Of a stretch of DNA of 64,000 nucleotides, positions 25,597 through 35,355 are shown piece after piece. Location: contig PASP01000004.1 in assembly GCA_002712005.1 (NCBI GenBank), positions 435,485 to 499,484 of the forward strand, given 5' to 3'. Position 1 is the first letter of the stretch; each line of letters opens with the position of its first letter. The position numbers were made by a program, and so were the translations under genes. Under the pieces are notes generated by a model. It did not search any database, was not told the origin of the DNA, and worked only from the letters and a program-made list of their open reading frames with translations. Origin of the DNA: Halobacteriovoraceae bacterium. GTDB lineage: Bacteria > Bdellovibrionota > Bacteriovoracia > Bacteriovoracales > Bacteriovoracaceae.

Positions 25597-27120
25597 TTAC
25601 ATGCTTTGTTCAGATCCAGGATGGAAAAAATAAGAAGATGCAGGCTTCTTCACTTCAGAACTCACCTCTTCTTCTTTTAATATTTCGGTATTTTCCAGCT
25701 CTTTATCAGCTTTGGCAATAATTGATTCAATTGCTTGTGCTGACATGGGATAGACGCGAGTATCAGGCTTAAGATTCGCTCCCAATATCACATCTGCATC
25801 TTCAAAGTAGCGCCAATAATTAAAACGCATGGAATAGGATTTAATCTCTTTTAAGTAATCTTCAAGCTCTTCTTTTTCTACTCTGAAAAAGAGGTGCTTA
25901 ACTCCATGTTGGTATGAAGTGAAGCTTAATTTCTTTTGAACTTCTAAACCATTGATGAAGTCTTGAATAAAGTTTTTCCAATAGAAGCGCATTTCAGTTT
26001 GAGATAGAGCTCTATCCACGAGATCAGAGAAGTCTACTCCGATCAATGCATGCCTTTCATATCCACCTTGAAGTCGAGCCTCAGGAAGGCCACCAAACTT
26101 AATATCATCCATTTCGTGAAACAGATCCCAAGACTGCTTTCTATTATTGGAGAGATCTTCAACTTTTTGATTTCTCCATCCGTAATAACAAAAAACACCT
26201 GATAAATAATTCTCGAAACTCTCCCAATCAAATTGGGCAAGGAAGTCTTCATTGTCGACTTGAATAAAAATCATCAAATCAGGATTACCTCTACGTCCCT
26301 TAATAAGAAGAGACATAAGATCTCCTCCCATCATTTCAAGACAAACTTGAGAGGCCATATTCTGAGCAAAGAATTCGATGCCATCACGACAAGTTCTTCC
26401 CAGCCACAAGGAGGGAATCTCTTGGTACTTATCGAAAATAAATTTTGGAGAAACAAGCTTTTGACCTGAAGGAGAAAGTTCGAGAAAAGTAAAACGCTTA
26501 AACTCCTTAACTCCAGCAAAGACATGAGCTGCCGCAGTTAGAAAGTCATCAGCATTTTTTTCGGTTTCAAAACGGGCTTCTAAATTCTTTAAGAAGTTGT
26601 GATAAAAGTTCTTCTCTTTTAACTCTTCCGATCTCTTAATCACGAGATTAAGCTTTTCATCTAAGCGGCTCTCAGAATGAAGAGCTTTCTTCGCTTGATG
26701 TTGCCAGCCTTGATAAGTATTAAATCGTTTAAGTATGGCTTTGACTTGTCCAGTTAGGCTTCTTCCTTCGTGAATCATTCCTAGACTTAGGAGATCATAA
26801 GTAGAGTACGCTAGTGCATGAGAGTCTTGTCCGCAATAGAAAGCAACTGAAATAAGCTCATCCCTTATCGCTGGAATATTTTTAAAGAGTCGATTTCCTT
26901 CACTCATCATTTTCACATCAACGATGGAAAGATCAGGAAGGTCCTGAGGACGACTCGTAATTTCAATAAATTCTTTTAGGCTGGTGCAAACAAAGGGATG
27001 AACCCCTGTTTTTTTAAAGATTTCTGAAAAACTCTTTGCCACTTTTAAGTCTTGGCACAAAATAGCAACGGATATTTGATCCTGTTCTCCAGTGACTGAA
27101 TAATCTTTGCTTTGCATCAT
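25597..27120 (-). CDS. Protein with degenerate receiver-like N-terminal domain, function unknown
   Basis: 507 residues. Residues 15-130 resemble a response-regulator receiver: beta strand SVAILCQDLK, a possible phospho-Asp68 in LSIVDVKM, then ISVAFYCG. The second acidic residue after strand 1 and the switch Lys after strand 5 are not evident, so phosphorylation is doubtful. A helical linker and a C-terminal region of unknown type (150-480) follow; the latter may contain GAF-like parts. It is first in the operon with alr and mlaEFD. Two ATG codons open the frame; GAGG precedes them. Confidence 0.65.
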   Translation of the reverse strand: MMQSKDYSVTGEQDQISVAILCQDLKVAKSFSEIFKKTGVHPFVCTSLKEFIEITSRPQDLPDLSIVDVKMMSEGNRLFKNIPAIRDELISVAFYCGQDSHALAYSTYDLLSLGMIHEGRSLTGQVKAILKRFNTYQGWQHQAKKALHSESRLDEKLNLVIKRSEELKEKNFYHNFLKNLEARFETEKNADDFLTAAAHVFAGVKEFKRFTFLELSPSGQKLVSPKFIFDKYQEIPSLWLGRTCRDGIEFFAQNMASQVCLEMMGGDLMSLLIKGRRGNPDLMIFIQVDNEDFLAQFDWESFENYLSGVFCYYGWRNQKVEDLSNNRKQSWDLFHEMDDIKFGGLPEARLQGGYERHALIGVDFSDLVDRALSQTEMRFYWKNFIQDFINGLEVQKKLSFTSYQHGVKHLFFRVEKEELEDYLKEIKSYSMRFNYWRYFEDADVILGANLKPDTRVYPMSAQAIESIIAKADKELENTEILKEEEVSSEVKKPASSYFFHPGSEQSM

Positions 27121-27219
27121 AATCTTGACCTCAAACTCAATCTAGGACCCTCATGGCCAAAGATAAACTTATTATGCCTGAAAAAGACACACTTAGTCTA
27201 TAAAAGCTCAGAAACTCGC

Positions 27220-27726
27220 TTAAATCACGTAATTTTTCCAGAACTCTTCTCTACTAGGAAACTCTCTATCACCTGAAATTCTATAGTTGGCCAGCTTGTA
27301 GAGTTTTTCCCTCTCTTTATATAAGGAAATAAATTCGTCCTTGCCGGCCTTTACGAGAGGTCGATTGGAATCCTCTTTGACCCTTTCCCAACAGAGTTCC
27401 ACCGGCGTCTGCACCCATAAAGTTTTGGCCAAGGGATATTTTTGAAAAATTTGAGCATTCTCAGCTGAAAATGTTCCTCCCCCTAAGGCATAGAGGCCCT
27501 CTTTTCTATCGAGACTCTGGAGAAGAAGTTCTCTTTCCCTTTTTCTAAACTCTTCCCAACCTTTTCTTTTAATCCATTCACCTAATTGATCAGGTTCTAT
27601 TCCAGATATACGAGCGAGTTCGTGATCAAAGTCATAACAGGTTCCCTCAAAGGTCGATGACCACTTCTCAAAGAGAGTGGTTTTTCCTGAGCCCATGAAT
27701 CCGAGTATATAAAGATGATTCGACAT
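27220..27726 (-). CDS. aroK: Shikimate kinase
   Basis: Phosphorylates shikimate for chorismate and aromatic amino-acid synthesis. The 168 residues have the P-loop GFMGSGKTT (9-17), FDHELAR (the D-x-D region is here DFDHE), the shikimate-binding EEFRKRERE and LGGGTFS (GGG motif), plus R-P-L in SNRPLVK. Length and motifs fit AroK/AroL. It is a separate transcript, 99 bp from the downstream operon. Confidence 0.88.
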   Translation of the reverse strand: MSNHLYILGFMGSGKTTLFEKWSSTFEGTCYDFDHELARISGIEPDQLGEWIKRKGWEEFRKRERELLLQSLDRKEGLYALGGGTFSAENAQIFQKYPLAKTLWVQTPVELCWERVKEDSNRPLVKAGKDEFISLYKEREKLYKLANYRISGDREFPSREEFWKNYVI

Positions 27727-27816
27727 AATGATTAAGTATTTACTGTAAAGTCTTCGTCCTGTATGAATGCTCTCTTATTACCATTAATATTAGCAATAAG
27801 ATGAAATGAGTTTAAC

Positions 27817-28398
27817 ATGACAATGCAAAGAGACCATCAAATTTATGATTCCATTGATAAAGAGGTTATTTTATCTCGCTATGTCTTTGATGAAACCGTT
27901 CAGTATGAACTTGATGACAGTCTTGATTGGGTTTCTGCCCTCTATGATGAATTAGAAGAGAATACCGATCGTGAAGAAGAAGGTTATAAAAAAGGAAATA
28001 TTTCTGTCCGCTTACAACTTAAAAGAAAGTCAGGAAAGCCTTTTGGAGACCATCTTTTAGTAAAAGGCAGTATTGAGGCCCAATACACAGCTGGTTGTGT
28101 GCGATGCCTGACCCTTACACCAGAATCTGTTGATACTGAATTTCAATGCGCCTTCATTAATTCTCGCTTTGAAAAAGACCCTGAATTTGAAGAGCTCGAC
28201 GATATTTTTACAGAAAATGAAGAATACGATCTCTATTTCTACGAAAAGGGCAAAATAGAGATTGCTGAAATGGTACACGAGTACCTATTTATGAATATCA
28301 ACCACCTTCCCCTTCACGATCCCAACTGTCTTGGACTTTGCCAAGAATGTGGTCAAGATCTCAATAAAGGAAGTTGTATTCACCACCCTGCTCAATAA
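27817..28398 (+). CDS. YceD/DUF177 family protein
   Basis: 193 residues of the YceD family linked to 23S rRNA accumulation. Cys pairs are at CVRCLT (near 91-94) and in the C-terminal CLGLCQECGQDLNKGSC, which probably bind zinc; EFQCAF and EIAEMVHEYLFMNI between them are typical. Its place directly before rpmF is the strongest support and is conserved in most bacteria. The function remains poorly defined. Confidence 0.88.
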   Translation: MTMQRDHQIYDSIDKEVILSRYVFDETVQYELDDSLDWVSALYDELEENTDREEEGYKKGNISVRLQLKRKSGKPFGDHLLVKGSIEAQYTAGCVRCLTLTPESVDTEFQCAFINSRFEKDPEFEELDDIFTENEEYDLYFYEKGKIEIAEMVHEYLFMNINHLPLHDPNCLGLCQECGQDLNKGSCIHHPAQ

Positions 28399-28423
28399 GT
28401 TCCTAAAAAAGGGAGCTTAAAGG

Positions 28424-28523
28424 CGGACAGGATTACATTCTCGTTAAAAAAGACTTGTCTTCCTGCCCGTAATTTAGTAAATATCTCAAACTCAATTACT
28501 AAATTTAAAGTTGAATTACTAAA
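28424..28523 (+). promoter_or_regulatory. Structured leader of rpmF
   Basis: Between yceD and rpmF lie an imperfect hairpin (CGGACAGGA at 28424-28432 with TCCTGCCCG at 28461-28469) and a perfect 10-bp hairpin (AATTTAGTAA at 28471-28480 with TTACTAAATT at 28496-28505). AATTACTAAA occurs again at 28514-28523, so two copies could compete for the same 5' arm. This is compatible with an autoregulatory leader; no promoter could be confirmed. Confidence 0.35.
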
Positions 28524-28550
28524 CGTTGAAGTTATACATCGGAGTCGGAA

Positions 28551-28760
28551 ATGGCCGTACCTAAGAAGAAAACATCTGTATCTCGTAAAGGCTTAAGAAG
28601 AGCTGGACAACACCACAAACTTTACAGAAAGCATCCAATGTCTTGTACAAACTGTGGTTCTCACGTTCTTCCTCACACTGTATGTCCTGCTTGTGGACAC
28701 TACAAAGGTAAAGAAGTTGTAGCAATTGCTGCTGACGAAGCCGAAGAAACTGAAGAGTAA
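28551..28760 (+). CDS. rpmF: 50S ribosomal protein L32
   Basis: 69 residues starting AVPKKKTSVSRKGLRRA, with two Cys pairs (CTNC and CPAC) that bind zinc in the C+ form of L32; the acidic tail (DEAEETEE) is an extension. A good SD, GGAG in CATCGGAGTCGG, precedes the ATG at 28551. It is followed by a terminator, and the fab operon follows 228 bp later. plsX, usual between rpmF and fabH, is absent. Confidence 0.96.
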   Translation: MAVPKKKTSVSRKGLRRAGQHHKLYRKHPMSCTNCGSHVLPHTVCPACGHYKGKEVVAIAADEAEETEE

Positions 28761-28784
28761 TCTAAGTTTTATATAGATTTCCAT

Positions 28785-28812
28785 GGCCAAGACATAAGTG
28801 CTTGGCCTTTTT
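28785..28812 (+). terminator. rpmF terminator
   Basis: GGCCAAG (28785-28791) and CTTGGCC (28801-28807) form a perfect 7-bp stem with a 9-nt loop followed by five T. Confidence 0.85.
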
Positions 28813-28988
28813 ACGTTTTACCAAAACCTTCAATTTAACTCCTCTCTAATTAAAGAAGTCTCCCCCATTTTTTCATTGAATTAAGCTCCCTTAAAAAACT
28901 CTTTTTATTACATATGTGGGTTCACATGTGGTTTCAGTTGAAATACCCTTGCACAATCCTAATTTTATTGAAAAAGGGTCTGTGAATT

Positions 28989-29999
28989 ATGACAGCAATG
29001 AATCTTAGAAAAGTGAAAATTAAAGGTACGGGTAATTACCTACCTAAGAAAGTTCTTACTAACTTTGATCTTGAAAAAATGATCGATACAAATGATCAGT
29101 GGATCTATGAAAGAACTGGAATCAAAGCAAGAAGAGTCAGTTCTACTGAAGGTGGTGAGTTCCCAACCGACATGGCCGAAAAAGCCACTTGGAAAGCACT
29201 CGAAATGGCAGGAATGGAACCTAATGATATCGATATGATTTTATTTGCCACCTGCTCTCCTGATTACCAACTTCCTAACTGTGCTTCCGTACTTCAACAA
29301 AAACTTGGAATGACAAATAACTGTACGGCCCTAGATATTCAGGCTGCCTGTACGGGCTTTGTTTACGGTACAAATATGGCCAATAGTTTTATTCAAACTG
29401 GTATGGCCAAGAATGTTCTCGTTGTGGGTTCAGAAATGCTTTCCACCAAAGTTGATTGGACTGATAGAACAAGCTGCATTCTCTTTGGTGATGGTTGTGG
29501 AGTTGCTATTTATGGGGCTGCTGATGAAGGTGAATCGTCAGAGATCCTTGCAACGACTTTAGGTGCTGATGGTACAGGAGCTGAATTCTTCTCCCAACCA
29601 GTTGGTGGATCTGCAGAACCCATCAATCACCATCATCTAGATGAAAACCTTCAATTTATGAGAATGAAAGGTCGTGAAATGTTTAAAGTTGCGACTAGGA
29701 CTTTAGCGGAAAGTGCCAAGAAAGTTTTAACTGATGCTGGGCTTACTATGGACGAACTTGATTGGGTTGTTCCCCATCAGGCCAACGTTAGAATTATTGA
29801 AACCACTGCCAAGCTCCTTGGTATGTCTCTAGATAAGTGGATCATTAATATTGAAAATTATGGAAATACTTCAGCGGCTACTGTGCCTATCGCTTTTCAC
29901 GAAGCGATTATGGATGGAAGAATCAAAAGAGGTCAAACTGTACTCTTCGATTCTTTTGGTGCTGGACTTACTTATGGGGCGACTCTGCTTCGTTACTAA
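28989..29999 (+). CDS. fabH: 3-oxoacyl-ACP synthase III
   Basis: Starts fatty-acid synthesis by condensing acetyl-CoA with malonyl-ACP. The 336 residues contain the catalytic triad Cys121 (QAACTGF), His in VPHQAN (near 260) and Asn in GNTSAATVP (near 290). The start ATG at 28989 is used; an internal ATG 9 bp later is possible. It is first in fabH-fabD-fabG-acpP. Confidence 0.96.
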   Translation: MTAMNLRKVKIKGTGNYLPKKVLTNFDLEKMIDTNDQWIYERTGIKARRVSSTEGGEFPTDMAEKATWKALEMAGMEPNDIDMILFATCSPDYQLPNCASVLQQKLGMTNNCTALDIQAACTGFVYGTNMANSFIQTGMAKNVLVVGSEMLSTKVDWTDRTSCILFGDGCGVAIYGAADEGESSEILATTLGADGTGAEFFSQPVGGSAEPINHHHLDENLQFMRMKGREMFKVATRTLAESAKKVLTDAGLTMDELDWVVPHQANVRIIETTAKLLGMSLDKWIINIENYGNTSAATVPIAFHEAIMDGRIKRGQTVLFDSFGAGLTYGATLLRY

Positions 30000-30014
30000 A
30001 ATTAGGAGTTAAAC

Positions 30015-30968
30015 ATGGTTAAATCTGTAACTTTAGTATTCCCAGGACAGGGAGCTCAATATGTGGGAATGGGTTCAAGTCTTGAAGGACATCCCTCTTC
30101 TCAGCTTCTTGATCAAGCCAACTCTTCATTAGGTTATGACCTTAAAAATATGATGCTCAATGGCCCCGAAGAAGATCTTACTCTAACAGCGAATACTCAG
30201 CCGGCTATCCTAACTTACTCTGTTGCTCTCTATCAGAAACTAGAAGAGCTTCTTCAAAGTAAAGGTGTAAAGGTTGATCGTGTTCTTGGTCACTCAGTTG
30301 GTGAATATGCAGCTCTTGTAGCGGCAAAGTCTCTATCTTTTGAAGATGCTGTTAAGGCCGTTAATCTTCGTGGAACTTATATGCAAGAAGCCGTTCCTGC
30401 AGGAAAAGGGAAAATGGTTGCCGTAATGAAAGTTCCCATGGACACCATCGTAAAAGTTTGCGAGGAGTGTTCCCAAGAAAATAATGAAGTGATGCCGGCG
30501 AACTTTAATGAGCCAGGGCAAACGGTAATTTCTGGTCACGCTGAAGCTTGCGATCGTTTTGTAAAGTGGATGGAAGATAACTACAGCGAACCTTATCGCT
30601 GTGTGGAACTTAAAGTTTCTGCTCCCTTTCACTCAAGCCTTATGAAGCCTGCTGCCGAAAAACTTTCAGAACATTTCAACACTATCGAATTTAAATCGAC
30701 AATGACTCCTTATATCGCAAATATCGATGCTAAAGAATACGGCGCCGACACTGCAGGAGACATGGTAAAAGAAAACCTTATTAAGCAAGTAGATGGCTCT
30801 GTAAAATGGACTCAATCTATTCAAGCTCTTCCTGATGACACCGTTTGTGTAGAAGTGGGTCCAGGTCGTGTGCTTATGGGACTCATCAGAAAAATTAATC
30901 GTAATATAAAAGTGATCTCTCTTGATAAAGAGGGAGCCTTTGAAGAACTCGAGGAGCTTCTTGGATGA
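30015..30968 (+). CDS. fabD: Malonyl-CoA:ACP transacylase
   Basis: Makes malonyl-ACP. The 317 residues begin VFPGQGAQYVGMG; the nucleophile is Ser94 in GHSVGEYAAL and the His is in SAPFHSSLM near 206. GGAG precedes the ATG, 15 bp after fabH. Its stop overlaps the fabG start by 4 bp. Confidence 0.96.
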   Translation: MVKSVTLVFPGQGAQYVGMGSSLEGHPSSQLLDQANSSLGYDLKNMMLNGPEEDLTLTANTQPAILTYSVALYQKLEELLQSKGVKVDRVLGHSVGEYAALVAAKSLSFEDAVKAVNLRGTYMQEAVPAGKGKMVAVMKVPMDTIVKVCEECSQENNEVMPANFNEPGQTVISGHAEACDRFVKWMEDNYSEPYRCVELKVSAPFHSSLMKPAAEKLSEHFNTIEFKSTMTPYIANIDAKEYGADTAGDMVKENLIKQVDGSVKWTQSIQALPDDTVCVEVGPGRVLMGLIRKINRNIKVISLDKEGAFEELEELLG

Positions 30969-31729
30969 AAGCAACATTTGAAGATTTAAAAGGAAAGAAA
31001 ATTCTTGTAACAGGTGCCACTCGTGGTATCGGCCGTGCCATTGCTGAGAGTCTTGCCGAGCAAGGCGCTCATATTATCTTTAACTTTCGTGAAGGAAAGG
31101 AAGAAGTCGCTAAAGAAATGGGAGAACATCTCAAGTCACTTGGTGCTACTGAAGCTACTGCCGTAATGTTTGATGTTACCCAAACAGAGCAAATTAAAGC
31201 AGCTATGGATAACTTTCAAAAAGAGCACGGAGTTGTGGAAGGGCTTGTTAATAATGCAGGTATTTCTCGTGATCAACTGGTTCTTAGAATGAAAGAAGAA
31301 GATGTTGCGGCCACTTTAGATACAAATCTAAAAGGGGCCATCATGGTGGCCCAAACTTTAAGCCGTGGTTTTCTAAAAGCTGAAAATGCATCTGTGGTAA
31401 ATATTTCTTCGATTGTAGGACTTATGGGTAACGCCGGACAAATTGCTTACGCTGCTTCAAAAGCTGGAATGATTGGACTCACCAAGTCATTAGCTAAGGA
31501 ATTAGGAGCAAAGAATGTTCGCTGCAATGCCATTTGCCCAGGTTTTATCGACACTGATATGACTGATGCCCTTAAAGAAGACACTAAAGATAGCTACTTA
31601 AGTGGGATACCGATGAAGAGATTTGGTACAACGCAGGAAGTCGCGAACCTCGTTAATTTCTTGCTAAGTAATGCCAGTTCTTATATTACTGGTGAATCAA
31701 TTAAAATTGACGGCGGTCTTTATATTTAA
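30965..31729 (+). CDS. fabG: 3-oxoacyl-ACP reductase
   Basis: NADPH-dependent reduction step of fatty-acid elongation. The 254 residues have VTGATRGIGRAIAESL, VNNAGISRD, VVNISS and the catalytic YAASK, plus a typical C-terminal GGLYI. It overlaps fabD by 4 bp (ATGA) and is coupled to it. Confidence 0.95.
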   Translation: MKATFEDLKGKKILVTGATRGIGRAIAESLAEQGAHIIFNFREGKEEVAKEMGEHLKSLGATEATAVMFDVTQTEQIKAAMDNFQKEHGVVEGLVNNAGISRDQLVLRMKEEDVAATLDTNLKGAIMVAQTLSRGFLKAENASVVNISSIVGLMGNAGQIAYAASKAGMIGLTKSLAKELGAKNVRCNAICPGFIDTDMTDALKEDTKDSYLSGIPMKRFGTTQEVANLVNFLLSNASSYITGESIKIDGGLYI

Positions 31730-31785
31730 CTTAAACATCAATAAGTCTAAGACTTAAGATTAGATTAATACGCTAGGAGAGAATA

Positions 31786-32010
31786 ATGGAAGAAAAAGTA
31801 ATCAAGCTAATTAGCGACGCGACTAAAGTAGACATCGCAAAAATTTCAACTGAAACAAGCTTTGTCGATGACCTAAACCTTGATTCACTCGACATCGTTG
31901 AGCTTATGATGAAGATGGAAGATGAATTTGGAATTGAAATTCCAGAGGAAGATGCTGAAGGTCTTAAGAAAGTTAACGACGTTGTTAAGTATCTAGAAAC
32001 AAAACAATAA
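31786..32010 (+). CDS. acpP: Acyl carrier protein
   Basis: 74 residues, very acidic, with the phosphopantetheine site Ser34 in LNLDSLDIVELMM. AGGAGAG lies 7 nt before the ATG. It is last of the fabH-fabD-fabG-acpP transcript and is followed by a strong terminator. Confidence 0.97.
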   Translation: MEEKVIKLISDATKVDIAKISTETSFVDDLNLDSLDIVELMMKMEDEFGIEIPEEDAEGLKKVNDVVKYLETKQ

Positions 32011-32033
32011 AATAATACAGAAATAATAAAGAA

Positions 32034-32058
32034 AAGCCCCGAAAGGGGCTTTTTTTTT
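32034..32058 (+). terminator. acpP terminator
   Basis: AAGCCCC, loop GAAA, GGGGCTT and then a run of nine T in total (32050-32058): a textbook intrinsic terminator that separates the acpP transcript from fabF. Confidence 0.95.
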
Positions 32059-32199
32059 GGTCATCTTATACTAGGATAGTGTGGCCTTTATAAACTTTAA
32101 AATTTATTGTTCTAGGACAATTTATTTGTGGTTTTACATGAGTTTATAGAGAACGAGTTTAACCAATAATAAGCATTCAACAGATCGAGGGATGAGCTT

Positions 32200-33459
32200 A
32201 TGACACAATCGAGAAGAAGAGTTGCCATTACAGGAATGGGAATTACCTGTGGACTTGGACATAACCTAAATGAAGTTTGGAATAATGTAATCGAAGGGAA
32301 ACCTGGTATATCTCATATCGAACAAATCGATACCGAAAAACTAGCGGTAAAGATCGCTGGAGAAGTTAAAAACTTTCAACTCTCCAATGATCTTCTCCCT
32401 GAAAAAGAGCATACACGCTATGACCGCTTTATTCACTTTGCTCTTCATTGCACTGATGAAGCTCTTAAACATGCGGGACTAAGTAAAGAAGACTGGAAAG
32501 GATACGAAGCTGAAAAAGTAGGGTGTATTCTTGGTGTTGGAATGGGTGGCTTCCCTATTATTGAAGAACAACATAATACTTTCCTTGAAAGAGGACCTAG
32601 AAGAGTTTCCCCATTCTTTATTCCTGCGATTATTCCTAATATGGCTTCGGGATTAGTTTCTATTCAGCAAGGTCTTAAAGGAATTAATTATACTGTTGCC
32701 AGTGCTTGTGCCTCTGCTGCTCACGCTATCGGTACAGCTGCAGATGAAATTATGCTTGGTCGCCAAGATGTTATGATTACCGGTGGAGCTGAATCTGTAA
32801 TTTCAGAAATGACGATTACTGGATTCTCCAATATGAAGGCCCTTTCTAAAAGAAATGATGATCCCGCAGCATCCTCTCGTCCATTTGATACGGGAAGAGA
32901 TGGTTTTGTTATGGGTGAAGGTGCCGGTGTTCTTATCCTTGAGGATTATGATAAAGCAGTTGCTCGTGGAGCAACTATCTATGCTGAAGTAGTGGGACAT
33001 GGTTCAAGTTCAGATGCCTATCATATTACAGCTCCTCATCCAGAGGGATTAGGTGCTTCTCAATGTATGAAAGCTTCATTGGCCATGGCCAATATCAAGC
33101 CTGAAGAAATTGGATACATAAATGCTCATGGAACTTCAACTCCCCTAGGAGATATTGGAGAGACTGGAGCCATTAAAAAAACTTTTGGAGATCATGCCTA
33201 CAATCTTCATGTATCTTCAACAAAATCAATGACTGGTCACCTCTTAGGTGCAGCAGGTGGAATTGAAACTATTTTCTGTGCGATGGCCCTCCATACTCAG
33301 ACACTTCCTCCAACCATTAACCTTGAAGATCAAGATCCTAATTGCGACCTCAATTATGTTCCCAATCAATCAATATCTAAGAAAGTAGACTACGCTTTAA
33401 ATAATTCTTTTGGCTTTGGGGGAACGAATTGTTCTCTTATTCTCAAAAAACATAACTAA
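32200..33459 (+). CDS. fabF: 3-oxoacyl-ACP synthase II
   Basis: Elongating condensing enzyme. The 419 residues contain Cys170 in [14 protein letters not shown], His in [11 protein letters not shown] and His in [11 protein letters not shown]. It is 190 bp after acpP behind a terminator, so it probably has its own promoter; glyA follows in 20 bp. Confidence 0.96.
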   Translation: MTQSRRRVAITGMGITCGLGHNLNEVWNNVIEGKPGISHIEQIDTEKLAVKIAGEVKNFQLSNDLLPEKEHTRYDRFIHFALHCTDEALKHAGLSKEDWKGYEAEKVGCILGVGMGGFPIIEEQHNTFLERGPRRVSPFFIPAIIPNMASGLVSIQQGLKGINYTVASACASAAHAIGTAADEIMLGRQDVMITGGAESVISEMTITGFSNMKALSKRNDDPAASSRPFDTGRDGFVMGEGAGVLILEDYDKAVARGATIYAEVVGHGSSSDAYHITAPHPEGLGASQCMKASLAMANIKPEEIGYINAHGTSTPLGDIGETGAIKKTFGDHAYNLHVSSTKSMTGHLLGAAGGIETIFCAMALHTQTLPPTINLEDQDPNCDLNYVPNQSISKKVDYALNNSFGFGGTNCSLILKKHN

Positions 33460-33479
33460 GAAAAGCGAAGGAGAGAGAC

Positions 33480-34733
33480 ATGTTTCATCCCAATTCAAAA
33501 TCAATTTCTGCCATGGACCCTAAAATAGCAGAGCTCATGGATCTCGAGAGAAAGAGACAAGAGGAAGGGCTTGAACTCATCGCCTCGGAAAACTATGTTT
33601 CTTCTGCTGTTATGCAAGCTCAAGGCTCAATTCTTACCAATAAGTACGCTGAGGGATACCCAAAGAAACGTTACTATGGTGGGTGTGAATTTGTTGATAG
33701 TTCAGAACAATTGGCCATTGACCGCTTAAAAGAATTATTCGGCGCCAAGTTTGCCAATGTTCAGCCTCATAGTGGATCTCAAGCAAATATGGCCGTTTAC
33801 TTTTCAGTTCTCGAGCCTGGTGACACCGTAATGGGTATGGACTTATCTCAAGGTGGTCACCTCACTCACGGTTCACCTGTTAATTTCTCAGGAAAACTTT
33901 TTAATATTGTCTCTTATGGACTCGATCCAGAAACTGAAGAAATTGACTATGACCAACTCTCTGAGCTGGCCAAGAAAGAAAAACCAAAAATGATTGTTGC
34001 AGGAGCCTCGGCTTACTCTAGAACTATCGACTTTGAAAAATTTAGAACTATTGCAGACGAAGTTGGAGCTTACTTGCTCGTTGATATGGCCCATATTGCA
34101 GGCCTTGTGGCAGCTGGTGTTCATCCAAGTCCTATGGAATATGCTCACTTTGTAACCTCAACAACTCATAAAACTCTACGTGGTCCACGTGGAGGAATTA
34201 TTCTTACTAATGATGAAGAGCTAGCAAAGAAAGTAAACTTTAATATTTTTCCTGGTATTCAAGGTGGTCCTCTAGAGCACGTGATCGCTGGAAAAGCGGT
34301 TGCCTTCCTTGAGGCCCTTCAGCCTGAGTTTAAAACTTATCAAGAACAAGTTGTTAAGAATGCTAAGACTCTTGCTAGTGAGCTTGAAAAAGAAGGCTTA
34401 AAAATCGTCTCTGGAGGAACAGATAATCATCTTGTATTGGTGAATGTTGATAGTATTGGACTTACAGGAAAAGAAGCTGAAAAAATTCTTGAGAAGGCCC
34501 ATATCACTTGTAATAAGAATATGATTCCAGGAGATAAGAAATCTCCTTTTATCACTTCGGGGGTTCGTCTAGGTACGCCTGCTATTACAACGCGTGGTTT
34601 AAAAGAAGAGCATATGAAAAATATCGCTTCTTGGATCGGTCGAGTTCTCAAAAATAAGGATAACCCCTCAGAAATAGAGGCCGTAGCTGCAGAAGTGAAG
34701 GCCCTTTGTTCCGACTTCCCAGTTTACAGATAA
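33480..34733 (+). CDS. glyA: Serine hydroxymethyltransferase
   Basis: PLP enzyme converting serine and THF to glycine and methylene-THF. The 417 residues include [18 protein letters not shown] and the PLP lysine Lys231 in [21 protein letters not shown] precedes the ATG at 33480. The fabF-glyA-nrdR-nusB order keeps part of the common glyA-nrdR-rib-nusB neighbourhood. Confidence 0.97.
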   Translation: MFHPNSKSISAMDPKIAELMDLERKRQEEGLELIASENYVSSAVMQAQGSILTNKYAEGYPKKRYYGGCEFVDSSEQLAIDRLKELFGAKFANVQPHSGSQANMAVYFSVLEPGDTVMGMDLSQGGHLTHGSPVNFSGKLFNIVSYGLDPETEEIDYDQLSELAKKEKPKMIVAGASAYSRTIDFEKFRTIADEVGAYLLVDMAHIAGLVAAGVHPSPMEYAHFVTSTTHKTLRGPRGGIILTNDEELAKKVNFNIFPGIQGGPLEHVIAGKAVAFLEALQPEFKTYQEQVVKNAKTLASELEKEGLKIVSGGTDNHLVLVNVDSIGLTGKEAEKILEKAHITCNKNMIPGDKKSPFITSGVRLGTPAITTRGLKEEHMKNIASWIGRVLKNKDNPSEIEAVAAEVKALCSDFPVYR

Positions 34734-34768
34734 GACCCTAACAAGGTAAAACAGTTGAATTAATTTTT

Positions 34769-34787
34769 GGGGGTGTATTTCACCCCC
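34769..34787 (+). terminator. Hairpin between glyA and nrdR
   Basis: GGGGGTG (34769-34775) and CACCCCC (34781-34787) form a strong 7-bp stem with a 5-nt loop followed by TTATCTTCT. The T run is interrupted, so it may be a partial terminator or attenuator in front of nrdR. Confidence 0.55.
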
Positions 34788-34815
34788 TTATCTTCTCTAT
34801 CCATGAGGAAAAACC

Positions 34816-35355
34816 ATGTACTGTCCAAGCTGTCAGACAACGGATACAAAAGTTATTGAAACTCGCATTCTTAATAATGGAATGACGATCCGTCGACGTC
34901 GCCGCTGTGAGCAGTGCGACAAAAGATTTACCACCTACGAAATGATGAATATTCAAGTTCCTGACGTGGCAAAGGCCGATGGAAGAAGAGAGGCCTTTAA
35001 TCGTGATAAAATCGTTAAAGGCCTAACTAAAGCATGCCAAAAAAGGGCCATCTCAAGAGATCAAATTCATGCTCTCATTGATTCCCTAGAGCGCTATCTT
35101 ACAGACCTCAATGAAAAAGAAGTCACAACAGATGTTATTGGTAACTATGTCATGAAAGAGCTCTACAAGCTCGACCCCGTTTCCTATGTAAGATTTGCAT
35201 CCTTTTACTGGGAATTTGATAATATACCTGACTTTGTGGATACTTTAGAGCAAAACATAAGAGTTCAAAAGAAACCCATTTTGAAGAATATTATAAACCG
35301 TGATGAAGATAACGGAAAAAGCGATAAAGGTTTAACCAGTGGCCCAACACAATAG
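34816..35355 (+). CDS. nrdR: Transcriptional repressor of ribonucleotide reductase genes
   Basis: Zinc-ribbon plus ATP-cone regulator controlling nrd operons by dATP/ATP level. The first 34 residues carry CPSC and CEQC with the RRRRRCEQC basic run typical of NrdR; the ATP cone follows from about residue 48 ([18 protein letters not shown]). The 179 residues include a charged C-terminal extension. GAGGAAA precedes the ATG. It overlaps nusB by 17 bp. No NrdR box pair was recognised in the window. Confidence 0.95.
   Translation: MYCPSCQTTDTKVIETRILNNGMTIRRRRRCEQCDKRFTTYEMMNIQVPDVAKADGRREAFNRDKIVKGLTKACQKRAISRDQIHALIDSLERYLTDLNEKEVTTDVIGNYVMKELYKLDPVSYVRFASFYWEFDNIPDFVDTLEQNIRVQKKPILKNIINRDEDNGKSDKGLTSGPTQ

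Noticed and set aside
28911-28932. Imperfect CACATGTG-type inverted repeat before fabH as a FapR-type operator
   Set aside because: The match is only 7 of 9, and no FapR homologue is visible.
30333-30977. Minus-strand frames of about 100 residues in fabD
   Set aside because: They are antisense to a conserved enzyme and have no supporting signals.
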